Both the position numbers and the translations under genes were made by a program. From Lycium barbarum (Eukaryota; Streptophyta; Magnoliopsida; Solanales; Solanaceae), in the NCBI RefSeq assembly GCF_019175385.1, contig NC_083339.1, positions 77,954,307-78,018,306 of the forward strand: a stretch of DNA of 64,000 nucleotides. Reading direction: 5' to 3'. Below, in pieces: positions 21,822 to 34,819 of this stretch. The notes beneath the pieces were generated by a model, which worked only from the letters and a program-made list of their open reading frames with translations, had not been told where the DNA came from and ran no database searches. Numbering within the stretch: position 1 is the stretch's first letter; each line of letters opens with the position of its first letter.

Positions 21822-24800
21822 TCAACCAACATAACAAACTGAAAGGTTTAGATTACCTGTGGACGTCGGGAACAAATGGGGGTATTTTTTCTTCATCTCG
21901 TCCTCCGCCTCCCAAGTAATCTCCTCCCGATTATTGTTGTGCCACAGGACTTTGACGGAGGGCACTTCTTTAGTGCGTAGTATCCGCACCTGTCGATCCA
22001 GAATAGATACAGGTTGCTCATCATAAGATAGCTGCTCCGTCACCTGAATGTCATCAACTGGGAATATCCTGGAAGGATCACCAATACATTTCCGCAACAT
22101 AGACACATGAAACACCGGGTGTACGGCCTCCAAGTCGGATGGTAAGTCTAGCTCATAGGCGACCTCGCCTATCTTTCGAACGATCTGATACGGCCCAATG
22201 TACCGGGGGCTCAACTTACCCTTTCTACCGAATCTCATGACACCCTTCATGGGCGACACCTTCAGGAATACCCAGTCGCCAATCTGGAACTCTAACGGTC
22301 GACGTCGTCTATCTGCATAAGCTTTCTGTCAACTCTGAGCAGCCAATAATCGTTCTCGAATAAGCTTTACCTTATCTACAGCTTCCTGGATCACATCTGG
22401 CCCAATCAGCTTAGTCTCGCCCACGTCAAACAAACCAATAGGAGATCTGCATTTTCTGCCATAATGGGCTTCATACGGTGCCATCTGAATGCTGCAGTGA
22501 TAACTATTATTATAGGCAAACTCAATAAGCGGCAAATGATCATCCCAGCTGCCCCTGAAATCAATAACGCAGGCCTGCAACATATCTTCTAGTGTCTGAA
22601 TATCGCGCTCGGCCTGCCCGTCGAACTGAGGATGAAAAGTTGTACTGAGGCTCACCTGAGTCCCTAATCCCTCCTGGAATGACCTCCAGAAATTTGCCGT
22701 AAACTGGGCACCTCGGTCGGTAATAATAGATATAGGGACTCCGTGAAGTCTGACTATCTCTCTGATGTACAATCTAGCGTAGTCCTCAGCCGAATAAGTA
22801 GTCCGAACCGGAAGGAAATGGGCTGATTTCGTCAATCTGTCAACAATAACCCAAATAGAATCATACCTGCGTGGAGTGTGCGGTAACCCAACAACGAAAT
22901 CCATATTAATCATCTCCCATTTCCAGGATGGAATTTCCATCTCCTGTAATAATCCACCGGGCTTCTGATGCTCGATCTTAACTTGCTGGCAGTTCGGGCA
23001 CTGACTAACAAACTCAGCAATATCTTTCTTCATGCCGTCCCACCAATACAAACACCTGAGATCCCGATACATTTTAGTGGAACCAGGATGAACAGAATAC
23101 TATGCATTATGGGCTTCGCCCATAATCTGCCGCCGTAAGCCCGCAACATTCGGTACACAGAATCTACCGTCATATAATAATACTCCTTCAGGCGAGATCT
23201 CAAACTGAGTCTTTGCTTTATTAAGAGCCACATCTCTGTACTGAATCAAAAGAGGATCTTCAAACTGGCGCTGCTTTACCTCCTGAATAATAGATGATTC
23301 AGCAACTGCACGAACAGAAATCCCAGAATCTGCCAAATGAACTCTGAGGCTGGCCAACTGATGAATATCACGAACCAAATCCCTCTTATCAGATGGTACA
23401 CCAGCCAGACTGCCTACGGACTTGCGGCTAAGCGCATCAGCTACCACATTGGCTTTCCCCGGATGGTACAGAATATCAACGTCGTAATCCTTTAGTAACT
23501 CAAGCCATCTCCGCTGCCGCAAATTTAGCTCCTTCTGCTTAAAAATATACTGGAGACTCTTATGGTCCGTATAAATATCAACATGGACCCCATATAAATA
23601 ATGCCGCCAAATCTTCAAAGCATGAATTACTGCGGCCAACTCAAGATCATGGGTGGGATAATTCTTCTCGTGTGATCTGAGCTGCCGGGAAGCATAGGCT
23701 ATGACTCGACCGTGCTGCATCAATACACAACCTATCCCAATACCAGAGGCTTCACAATAGACAACATACCCGTCGGGTCCCTCTGGAAGAGCCAATACTG
23801 GGGCCGTAACCAATCTCTCTTTCAGCATCTGAAAGCTGCGCTCGCAGGCATCGGTCCACTGAAATTTTGCTGCTTTCTGAGTAAGCCTCGTCAGTGGTGC
23901 TGCAATAGAAGAAAAATCCTCCACAAACCTGCGATAATAACCAGCTAACCCCAGAAAACTGCGCACCTCTGTCGGTGTAGTAGGCCTGGGCCAATTCTGC
24001 ACAACCTCAATCTTCTGCGTGTCGACCCGAATACCATCTGCGCTGACAATATGGCCCAAGAATGCTACAGAAGTCAACCAGAATTCACATTTAGAGAATT
24101 TGGCGTATAACTTCTGCTGACGGAGAATACCAAGCACCGTCCTCAAATGATCTGAATGCTCCTCGGCTGATCGCGAGTAAATCAGAATATCATCAATAAA
24201 CACAATAACAAACATGTCCAGAAAAGGCCGAAATACCCGATTCATCAGATCCATAAATACCGCTGGAGCATTAGTCAGCCCGAAAGACATAACTCTGAAC
24301 TCATAGTGCCCGTACCGGGTCCTGAAAGCAGTCTTCGGGATATCTGACTCCCGCACTCGCACCTGATGATAACCTGAGCGCAGATCTACCTTCGAAAAAT
24401 ATTTAGCACCCTGCAGCTGATCAAACAAGTCATCAATCCGGGGGAGGGGATATTTATTCTTAATAGTCACCTTATTCAGCTGCCGGTAGTCGATACACAT
24501 CCGCAGTGACCCATCTTTCTTTCTAACAAACAATACCGGCGCTCCCCAGGGTGATGTGCTGGGTCTGATAAAGCCCTTATCCAACAAATCTTTCAGCTGC
24601 TCCTTCAACTCTTTCAACTCAGCCGGTGCCATCCTGTACTGGGGAATAGATATAGGCTGCGTATCCGGCATCAACTCTATAGTAAAATCAATCTCCCGCT
24701 CAGGCGGAAGGCCAGGAAGCTTGTCAGGAAATACATCTGGAAACTCACTGACGACCGGAACAGATTGAAGGGTAGGTATCTCCGCTGCAGTATCGTGCAC

Positions 24801-26671
24801 ACGAACCAAATGATAGATATAACCCTTCTGGATCATCTTCTTAGCCTTGAGGTATGAAATAAACTTACCCCTCGGCGATGCTGTGGATCCGAACCACTCT
24901 ATAACTGGTTCCCCTGGAAACTGAAAACGGACTACCTTTTTCTGGCAGTCAACATTAGCATAACAAGAAGACAACCAGTCCATACCCATAATGACGTCAA
25001 ACTCAAGCATGTCTAACTCTATCAGATCAGCCTTGGTGCAACGATCATAAATAGTCACAGAACAATCCCTATAGATCTGTCTCGCTATAACAAAATCCCC
25101 AACAGGCGTAGCTACCTCAAATGGCTCTATAGGCTCAGACACTATCCCAATTTTACTAGCAACGAGCGGGGAAATATATGATAAAGTAGACCCCGGGTCA
25201 ATCAATGCATATACAGATCTGGAGAAAACCAGTAATGTACCTGTGACGACGTTTGGCGAAGCCTCCTGATCCTGGCGGCTGGCCAAAGCATATATGCGGT
25301 TCGAGGGACCGCTAGAACCTGAAACGCCACCGCAGCCTCGACCGCGTCCCGCCGGTGTCGGCGCACCTCGCCCTGTAGGGCGTGCAACAGATGGGGCAGA
25401 TGATGAACCGGCGGCTGACCCTGTCGGCTGAGCCACACTACCAGAACCGCTGGCCAACGGACAATCTCTCATAAAATGGCCCTGACCACCGCACGAAAAA
25501 CAAGCTCCAGTAGCTCGATAACACTCCCCAGGATGAGACTTCCCGCAATGAGAACAACGGGGCCTGGGTGGTCTGGCCTGGCTGGGGCCTCTGGATACCT
25601 GTGAACCTGCCGCTCTGGAGCTCTGACCGGCCCCAGACGGTCCCGCACTATCAAATCTCCGGCTGCCTGACTGAGTACTCCGGCCGGACGGAGGTAGCTG
25701 TCTGCCTGACTGCTGCTGCTGAGGCTGTCCGCCTCGAGAATCCCCGGAATAACCTGCGGACCTAGCCCTCTTGGGCGGCCTCCTGTCCCGGTCTCTACCA
25801 GAATGATCAGACCTGTGACGGTCCTCCATACCCATCGTATAGGCCTGAAGTCGGGCAATGTCCATATCTGTCTGCAATGACACTGCCATACAGCCGTCGA
25901 TCAAATACCGATCCAATCCCATAACATATCTGTGCATCCGATCGGACATATCTGCTACCACGGCCGGTGCATATCGGGCCAGAGAATCAAACTCAAGATT
26001 ATACTCGCGAACACTCTGAACCCTCTGCTTCAAATGTAAGAATCGGTCGGCCCGTGCCCGTCGCAACTTTGGGGGTAGAAAGTGGCGGGTGAAAGCAGTC
26101 ACAAACTGGTCCCACGTAGCTGGGGGAGCACCCTCACCCCTGGATAACTCCCAAGTCTCATACCAGTGAGTGGCAACATCTCGAAGCCTGTGCGAAGCCA
26201 GCTCGACCGACTCGGTCTCTGAAGCCCTGACCAAGTCCAGTGAGCGCCGCATCCCCCGAATAAAGTCATGGGGGTCCTCGTCGGGCTTAGACCCGAAAAA
26301 CTCTGGAGGGCCGCATAATAAAAACTCCCGAACTCTCAGGCTGTCCCGCCTGTCGTCATCATCATTGTCCCTCCGCCCGCGTCGGCGAGCCTGTCCTGCC
26401 ACCAGTGTAGTCAGCAACTGTACAGCCTCCCTCAGGGTCCTATCCTCCGCCCCTGGCTGATGAGCTGGAGTCTCAGGAGCGGGTACACGGACCTCTGGAG
26501 CTGCTGAAGGTCCTGCTCCAGGATGTACTAGTGGGGGTGTAGCAGACCCCTCAGAATAAGGCACAACCTCAGACAAATCATAAACACGAGCCCGGGTAGA
26601 TCGCTGTGCCTGACTAGTCTCTCCCATCCTCGCTTTGCCCTTCTGGGTCGCTGTTCCTTCTTCGTAGGCAT
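21822..26671 (-). pseudogene. Element C gag-pol polyprotein, nearly intact
   Basis: One frame runs from 26627 to 21822. Numbering from the Met at 26627: gag about 95-270; CCHC knuckle C376-C379-H384-C389 after a Q/S/G-rich linker; protease LIDPGST with Asp at 477; reverse transcriptase about 665-900 with FIDD at 810-813; RNase H from about 955; then integrase zinc finger, DRGAQFT, QAE glutamate, GPY/F-like YIGPYQIVRKIG, and a chromodomain-like tail ending KKKYPHLF. Lesions: TAG at 23100-23102 between RNase H and integrase; TGA just before 22329 (Arg CGA to TGA); and an apparent 1-base loss near 26655 that cuts off the family's usual MPxKK start at 26671, so the frame starts at the next Met. 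RNase H has CEAS where relatives have CDAS. Confidence 0.93.
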
Positions 26672-26780
26672 CATTGCAAACACAATAGCGAGTCAGATCA
26701 GAATCACCCTAATAGCACAGCTCTATCGCACGATCTAAGATTCCAAAGAAAGTAACATCCTAAATGCCCTGTAGTTCCCT

Positions 26781-26814
26781 GTTTATAGATGTGGTGCACA
26801 ACACATCGATAAAC
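26781..26814 (-). other. Leader hairpin of C with palindromic loop GTGCAC
   Basis: Read on the minus strand: lower stem GTTTAT/ATAAAC, upper stem GATGTG/CACATC fully paired, loop TT-GTGCAC (palindrome 26794-26799). It lies between the primer site and gag. Compare E, where the upper stem is GGTGTG/CACACC. Confidence 0.65.
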
Positions 26815-26858
26815 AAGACTCTACGAGACACGGCCTGTAGACATTCCGAGGACAGACT

Positions 26859-26870
26859 GCTCTGATACCA
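26859..26870 (-). other. Primer-binding site of C
   Basis: GCTCTGATACCA on the plus strand is TGGTATCAGAGC on the minus strand, 4 bases from the 5' LTR end. It matches initiator tRNA-Met. Confidence 0.93.
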
Positions 26871-26874
26871 CTTT

Positions 26875-29810
26875 TGTCACGACCCAGCCCCGTGGGCCGC
26901 GACTGGCACCCTACCTGGGTACCCAGACCGAATCACATATTCATTTACCAAATCCGAACGAATTTCAGAATTTCATAAAAGTCATATCAACATAGGTTAT
27001 ATCAAAATATGTCTTAAGCGGTCGCACAAATCAAAATGTCGTATCGAATCCAAACGGAGCGGCGGAATAGACATCGCCGGTCATAAGTGCAAATATAAGC
27101 ATAAGGGCCATTTAGGGCCATCATAACAAACTGACCGCTGTAAGACCAGAAAACAAAATCAAACAAACATACATAGGACCCTCGCCCCACATATATGACT
27201 ACAGGCCTCTACGAATTCAAAACAAAGACATATGGCGAGACAGGGCCCCGCCGTACCCAAATAGTCAAATGTACAGAATATATACATAGCAAAAGAAGTC
27301 TGTACCAAAAGTGGACTCCGAGTCAAGAAGGAGTACTCTGAAATAGCAGAGAGTGAAGCCTACAGTGGAGGATCACCAATATCTGTACCTGCGGTCATGA
27401 AACGCAGCCCCCGAAGAAAGGGGGTCAGTACGAAATATGTACTGAGTATGTAAAGCACGGAGTACAGAAATATGAGCCAAAACTGAAAGCAAACCGGATA
27501 TCAAAAGGGAAGTACCAATCAGTATGTTAAAATCCGTATCAAATCATATACATATACATAATGCAAACGAAATCATGCAAACGCTCAAGAACGTGGTCGC
27601 CACTCCGACGCTGGCGCCACACACAGCACAACACCAGAAGGTTTCGAATCTCCGTACATCCCCGAACACAAACATAAGTGAGCGTATCGCATCACTAGCC
27701 ATATCACAGCATAACTCCAAACGGAACCCGGCCCTATGGCGAGGCCTCGGGAACCGTAACACAGCATACGGCCAAATTATCATAGGGCGCACGAATCATA
27801 ACCGGCCCGGGAACCTGTGAACGAAGTCATAGTAAGGCACGAGCGGAGTCGTGAGCAAACAAATGCAAATCATATTTCAAAATATCCTTTCAAAACATAA
27901 TGATTTCATAAGTCATTTCATAACCCAAAATAATCGAATACTTAGCTGATACGAAGGTTTATTTCATAAAATGTTTCCAAAGTGGTACGTATGGCTCAAA
28001 ACAAAACTTAACATATCATAATAGTCAAAACATAATTCATAGAGGGAAGTCTCAAAGTCAAAGATCTCATATCGAAGTTCATCCAAAAAGAGAGCCCGAT
28101 AGGACAAATAGGGCGTCTCGGGGTTAGCGGGCTCACCTCGAGTCAAATTGAGGTGGCGAACATAATTTACGAACATTTAGAGGCTAAAGATCATACATAA
28201 TGATTTCAAAGTGACCCGATCACATTTCGATAAGTTTCGGACATTTGGTTGCATTCTAGCCAAAATAGAGCCTTTAGGCTTCAATTGAATTGAATGAATA
28301 GTAGTCGTTTTGTAGATCGGGTTTCGAGGAGCAGAAATGCTCCGGAGGTTCCGATATTCACCTAACATACTAAGACATGCCAAACGAAGAAGTGGGAAGC
28401 TTTACATACCTTATGGACGTCTTATGCTTTCCTTAAAATCAAATCCCGTTTCGTCCTGAATCTGCAAATGGTCAAAGTTACCAATTAGAGATTCTTAGGC
28501 TTAAGATTTCCATTAACTTGATTTTTGTCTACCGAAATTTCGGCAGCATTTCCCCTATATATCTAACACCCCCGAGACTTAGCTCGGCTCAATAAACATC
28601 AACAACAACAACCCAAACGTTATCAAACAACACAAACCATAATCAAATCATTCTAGCTTCAAAGTTCTATCTTACTACCCAACTTGGCAACTTTGATTCA
28701 AACTCCACAATTCCAAACTTATATCCACATTATTGTATTCATTCACTCATTTAAGATTATTCAATCACATCCCAATTATGTTCCAAACCATATACAAAAT
28801 TTCCCGAAGTTCATTACTTTCCATATTCTATCCAAAACATCAAAAGCCACGACGAACATTCTAACTTGCATTGTTTCATTCCGAATTCACTAACATCAAC
28901 TATAAGTCACATTTAAAGTCTTTTAGTATCATAGATGTACAATGATATACACAAATATACCAAAGGTATATACTTTCCGATAATGTTTCGAAATCATTTT
29001 CCAACACCAATTCAATTCGTTAAACAATCATTTACGTCATAAATGTCACAACAACACAATAAACAAACCAAACAAGATCAATTCACATTTCTTTCTTCTT
29101 CCTAGGGCACACGGCCACGACATCAAATATACATACACCCACGGTTTTGCACACACATCAAAACGACAGAATTCTCGTCTATTCTCAATCCTTAACACAT
29201 TCATACCAATTCCATAACATTAGAGTAACAAAATTCTTACCTTTTCTTGAAAATCCGACTTGTCACAGACGTGATTCTTCCGCCAAATAAATTATACCAC
29301 GTTGAAGAGCGTCTTGAATACACTACAAATATGGGAAGAACAAGATTTTTGGATGAGAATCAAAGCTAGGAAAATTATTTTTGTTTCTTGGAGACGGTTC
29401 GGCCGAGAGCCTCTTGGCTTGGAGCTCTTCAATTTTTTTTTTGTGTTTGTTTGGTTTCTTGAAGATTCTAAAGACCAAGCATGATATATATCTATATAAG
29501 AGTCATGTGCATAGCACATGACATTAAAAAAAATGGGTTTGGGCCAAGCCAAGTGGCCGGCCACCCCATTACTCTTGGGCCTAAATTTTCTTTTATTTTT
29601 GTTGAGCCCAATTCGTTAAAACTCTCGTTTTGTAATTCCCGAAACTAATTCCCAAAATTCCAAATTTGACCTCGGCCTCCCCCGATGTCTCCGCACCAAT
29701 ACTTTCATAAACGACATAGACATATTAACTAGAATCAAATTATTGCCTTTTAACATACAAGTCTTAATTATTTCTCGAATTCCAATTATACGAAAACACG
29801 GGACATAACA
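26875..29810 (-). repeat. Element C 5' LTR (right)
   Basis: Its length is 2936 bp, equal to the left copy. The TATA-like TATATA on the minus strand at 29494-29499 (CTTATATAGA context) lies about 310 bases from the LTR start, so the transcribed part would be long. It holds the CCCCC/GGGGG hairpin at 27408-27424 and CAGTAC/GTACTG at 27426-27444. Confidence 0.95.
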
Positions 29811-30734
29811 GTAACACTGAGACTTGGTTGGCCAGGTATGTATGATCACCGAGCCTAGCTATGGTTGGATACGTGAAACACCGAACCTTTGTGGTCGGGT
29901 ATGCTATGTAAAAGATATGTGTATGACGTGAATATGCATGTACTATGGATAAGTATATGATATAGATATGAGTATGAATACAAACGTGATACGGATATGA
30001 ATACGAATAAGACCATGTTTATGAATACGATTATGAACGCAATGTAAATGAATACGGATATGAGTACTGATATGGAAATGGGTGTATGTACACGAATATG
30101 CGCTAGAAATGGAAAGTCCCTATGACAAGCAAGTAAGTGCTTATGACGTTGATATTGCTATCTCCCCTTCTATGCTATTTCTCATATTGCTTATTATGCT
30201 TCTATATTGATGTTGATCATGCTTTATATACTCAGTACATTCTTCGTACTGACGTCCTTTTGTTTGTGGACGCTGCGTCATGCCCGCAGGTGCACAGGGA
30301 GACAGGCTTGATCCATTGCTACATTCTCAGGGACTACATAGCGGAGCTCCATTTCATTCGGAGCTATAACTTTTGGGTACTTATTCTTTTTTTAACATAA
30401 TTATAGGCATAGCAGGGTCCTGTCTCGCTTATGTGACATGACATACTCTCCTTAAAGGCTCGTAGACATGTGTATATGGTTAGATTGATTGGCCTTGTCG
30501 GCCTATATTTTGGATTTCATTTTGTTAGCCTCGTCGGCTTATGTACATTGATATGGGCATAGATGTAAAAGATGATATAAAGGTATTGTTGTCCAATGGG
30601 ACTAGTATGATTGATGAACAGAAATACACGTTTTATTATGTGGCTCACCTAGATGTAAGTAAGTGTAAGCTAAGGGGGTGCCCGAGTGGGCTAGCACCGG
30701 GTGCCCGTCGCGGCCCCCTAGTCGAGTCGTGACA
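29811..30734 (+). repeat. Element B 5' LTR, part 2
   Basis: It resumes with target copy GTAAC and the minisatellite ACACTGAG..TTGG. It then carries the CAGTAC/GTACTG hairpin (30233-30251) and CGTCC/GGACG (30253-30272). GCCCGCAG|GT (30282-30290) and the GGAGCTC/GGAGCT pair (about 30342-30364) follow. It ends GTCGTGACA at 30734. Confidence 0.93.
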
Positions 30735-30738
30735 AAAG

Positions 30739-30750
30739 TGGTATCAGAGC
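30739..30750 (+). other. Primer-binding site of B
   Basis: TGGTATCAGAGC lies 4 bases after the 5' LTR. It is complementary to initiator tRNA-Met. Confidence 0.93.
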
Positions 30751-30796
30751 AGTTCAGTCCAAGGGTATGTCTACGAGCCGTGTCTAGTAGAGTCTT

Positions 30797-30830
30797 GGTT
30801 ATGGGTGTGTTGCGCGCCACACGTATAAAC
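30797..30830 (+). other. Leader hairpin of B with palindromic loop GCGCGC
   Basis: GGTGTG (30804-30809), loop TT-GCGCGC (palindrome 30812-30817), CACACG (30818-30823). The five inner pairs hold and the outer G-G does not. The lower TTAT/ATAA stem is kept. The palindrome differs from A, C and E (GTGCAC) but is again self-complementary. Confidence 0.6.
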
Positions 30831-30944
30831 AAGAAGCTACGGGCATTATATGAATAAATGGCCTTCTTTCTTCATAAGAATCGTGCGATAGAGCTATGAT
30901 ATAAGAACTTCTTGTTCCTTAACCGTGTGTTGTGTATTTCAGAA

Positions 30945-33900
30945 ATGCCTGTAAAGAGAAAGGCTACATCAGCCCAAAAGGGCAAGACGGTGGCAGAAAA
31001 GCGGGCTGAAAGAACACCGCCACCGGTAGTAGAGGAAAGTGAGTCCCAGAGTGCGGCTCAATCTCAGTCCTCCCGTTCAGTACCTATATTAGAGGAGCAT
31101 GAGGGAGCCTCATCCCCAGCTCCAGCACCTCCGGCTCCTCCACCGGATGCTTCAGGCCAAGATGTAAAAGAGGCCATACATTTGCTTACTCAGTTGGTTG
31201 CTGCCCAGACTCAGCGGCAAAGTACAGGGCAGGGTGATAGGGTTGTTAGCGCAAGGGCCCATGACTTCATTACCTTGAACCCTCCAGAATTCTTTGGGTC
31301 AAAGCCGGATGAGGACCTTCAGGACTTTGTTGATGGTATGTTGAGGACGCTTCGATTGATACATGGTTCGGACACCGAATCGGTGGAGCTAGCGTCATAT
31401 ATATTGAGGGATGTCTCGGTCCATTGGTACACAGGTTGGATGGCTTCATGGGGGGCCAATGCACCTCCCCCGGTATGGCAAGAGTTTGTTGATGCTTTCC
31501 TCCGACACTATATGCCTCCAGAAGTTTGGCGAGCTAGAGCCGATAAGTTCTTAAATTTGAGTCAAGGTAGCATGAGCGCTTTAGAGTACAGTCTCCGGGT
31601 CAATTATTTGGCTAGGTATGTTTCGGCCATGGTAGCCGATATGGGTGACCGAGTGCACAGGTTTGTGAAAGGCCTAGGGCCACATTTGATGGACAGGTGC
31701 TTGACTGCGTCCCTTCAGGACAATATGGATATTGCACGCATTCAGGCCAATGCTCAGAACTTAGAAGAAAGTCTGCAACAGCAAAAACGTCAACGTGAGC
31801 ATGATAGGGGACGTGGCAAGAGGGCCAGATCTTCGGGTCTGATGAGCGAGTTCAGAGGTGGGCACAGGCAACAGTTTCCTAGGCATTCAGGCCATTCTAT
31901 GACTAGTGCGCCTCCATGGTTTTCAGGCCAGAGATTTGATAGATCTACTAGTTCTGGGCCGAGTCAGAGTTTTTCGAGGTCTCAGTTCAGAGGTGATTCG
32001 GGTCAGGCGAGGCCACCTATACCATGATGTTCCCAGTGTGGGAAGTTACATTGGGGTCAGTGCCGATCGGGTTCAGAGGCTTGTTATTCATGTGGTCGAC
32101 CAGGCCATATTATGCGTGATTGCCCCTCGATTCATGGTAGAGGTAGGACCCAACCTTCAGGGTCAGTAGCCGGATCATCATCTTCTATACGCCCTATGGG
32201 GCCAGGTTCACATGTGCCAGTCGGCCATGGTAGAGGCAGAGGGAGAGTTCCCAGTTCTAGCGGTCCTCAGCACTGTGTTTATGCTTTGGCTGGATGCCAA
32301 GATCTTGAGTCTTCTCCTGATGTGGTCACAGGTATATTATCGGTATTTTCTCATGATGTATATGCTTTGATTGATCTGGGCTCCACATTGTCATATGTTA
32401 CTCCGTATGTTGCGGGTCGATTTAGAGTCGACCGGAGTCGATCAAACCTTTTGAGGTGTCTACACCCGTGGGTGAATCGGTAGTAGCTAGCCGAGTATAT
32501 AGAAATTGTGTATTTGTGATTTGTGATCGTCGTACCATGATTGACTTGCATGAGTTAGAAATGGTGGATTTTGATGTTATTATGGGCAGGGATTGGTTTG
32601 CTTCTTGCTATGCCAATGTTGATTGTAGAATGAAAATGGTTTGTTTCCAATTTCCGGGAGAACCAGTTTTAGAATGGAAAGGGAATACGGCGTCACCAAA
32701 AGGTAGGTTTATTTCCTATCTAAAGGCAAGGAAAATGATCACAAAAGGATGCATTTATCATCTAGTTCGAGTTCAAGATGTAGAAGCTAAATCGCCAACT
32801 CTTCAGTCAGTTCCCGTGGTGAATGAATTTCCGGATGTGTTCCCGGAAGAGCTTCCAGGCCTCCCTCCCGAGCGGGAGATTGATTTTGCCATTGATGTGT
32901 TGCTAGACACTAAGCCTATATCTATTCCTCCCTAGAGAATGGCACCCGCAGAATTGAAAGAGTTGGAGGAGAAATTGAAAGACTTGCTTGAGAAAGGATT
33001 TATTAGGCCTAGCTCATCCCCGTGGGGAGCACCCGTATTGTTTGTCCGAAAGAAAGATGGTTCCTTGAGAATGTGCATTGACTATCGGCAATTGAATAAG
33101 GTGATGATTAAGAACAAATATCCTCTCCCGAGGATTGAAAACTTATTTGATCAATTGCAAGGTTCCAAATGGTTTTCAAAGATAGATTTGAGATCCGGGT
33201 ATCATCAGGTGAGAGTTAGGGAGAAAGATATCCCTAAGACAGCCTTCAGAACAAGATATGGCCATTTTGAGTTCCGGGTAATGTCATTTGGGCTAACTAA
33301 CGCACCGGCAGTATTTATGGATTTGATGAATAATGTGTTTAGACCTTTCCTAGACATGTTTGTGATTGTATTTATCAACGATATATTGGTATATTCTAGA
33401 TCCGAGGCAGAACATGCGGATCATTTGCGTATTGTCCTCAGAGTTCTTCTAAGTGTGAGTTTTGGCTGAACTCAGTGACATTTCGGGGGCATATTGTTGC
33501 AGCCGATGGTATTCGGGTGGATAACCAAAAGATTGAGGCTGTGAAGACTTGGCTGAGGCCTACCACTCCTACTGAGGTTCGTAGCTTTTTGGACTCAGCA
33601 GGTTATTACAGGAGATTTGTTGAAGGTTTTTCTTCTATTTCCGCACCGCTCACAAAGTTGACTCAGAAGTCGGCAAAGTTCCTATGGACAGATGCTTGCG
33701 AACGTAGTTTCCAAGAGTTAAAAGATAGATTGACTTCTGCCCCCGTCCTGACACTTCCAGAGGGATTGGAAGGTTATGTTGTTTATTGCGATACTTCATG
33801 TGTAGGTCTAGGCTATGTATTGATGCAATATGGTAAGGTGATTGCGTATGCTTCAAGGCAATTGCGGAAACATGAGAAGAATTAGCCAACCCATGATCTA

Positions 33901-34819
33901 GAATTGGCCGCAGTGGTTCATGCATTAAAGATATGGAGACATTATTTATATGGTGTCCACGTGGATATTTATACAGATCACAAGAGTCTTCAGTATATCT
34001 TCAACCAGAAAGAGTTGAATTTGCGGCAACGACGATGGTTAGGATTGCTAAAAGATTATGATGTTGAGATTTTATATCACCCCGGAAAGGCAAATGTTGT
34101 AGCTGATGCTCTTAGCCATAGATCTATGGGAAGTTTATGTGATGTACGACCAAAAAAGAGAGAAATGGCTCGTGAGCTCCAACAGTTAGCTAGCCTAGGA
34201 GTTCGAGTGGTGGACTCAGGTAGCGGGGGAACTACTATTCAGAATTCAGCAGTCTCGTCGCTAGTAGCGGAAGTGAAAGAGAGACAATACTAAGATTCCA
34301 TGCTAATGCATTACAGAGATACACTCCCTTAGAAAGAGGAGTCCTCATTTGAGCTTTCAGGAGACGGAGTTCTCCGATGCCAAGGCAGATTATGCGTTCC
34401 TGATATGGCAGGTTTATGCCACCAGATATTGAGAGAAGCTCATTATTCCCGTTATTCTGTTCACCCTGGTGCGACGAAAATGTATCATCATCTTAAGTCT
34501 ATATATTGGTGGAATGGGATGAAGAAGGACATAGCGGAATTCGTAGCTCAATGTCCCAACTGTCAACAAGTGAAAATCGAGCACCAAAAGCCGGGCGGAA
34601 TGTTGCAAGCTATGGAAATTCCAACTTGGAAGTGGGAAGTAATTAACATGGACTTCATTACAGGCTTACCCCGTTCTCGATGTAAGTATGATTCTATATG
34701 GGTGATTGTGGATAGACTCACTAAGTCAGCTCATTTCTTACCAGTCAGAACGACATATGTGGCGGAAGATTATGCAAGGATTTATGTTAAAGAGATAGTG
34801 CGACTCCACGGTGTTCCAG
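30945..34819 (+). pseudogene. Element B gag-pol, first part (gag to integrase)
   Basis: The start MPVKRK (ATG at 30945, preceded by TTTCAGAA) is chosen because relatives start MPxK. Order: gag; paired cysteine/CCHC knuckles (32028-32125); protease LIDLGST (about 32367); reverse transcriptase (32939-33470); RNase H (about 33770-34100); integrase zinc finger and the first part of the core. Lesions: TGA at 32025-32027 (Arg to stop); 1-base loss near 32418; TAG at 32933-32935; a loss of about 25-30 bases in reverse transcriptase near 33448; TAG at 33883-33885; stops at about 34291 and 34330. The reverse-transcriptase FIDD is FIND (Asn codon 33377-33379), a catalytic loss. D cuts the integrase after HGVP. 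Confidence 0.94.

Larger units (their letters stand above)
18776..29810 (-). mobile_element. Element C: complete, young Tekay-like chromovirus
   Basis: This 11,035-bp insert has TSD GTAAC (18771-18775, 29811-29815). Both LTRs are exactly 2936 bp and by eye differ at about 40 positions (about 1.4 percent). It holds the primer site, leader hairpin, one long gag-pol frame with few lesions, palindrome and polypurine tract. It is inserted in the minisatellite of the B 5' LTR. It is one of the two youngest elements in the window. Confidence 0.96.
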
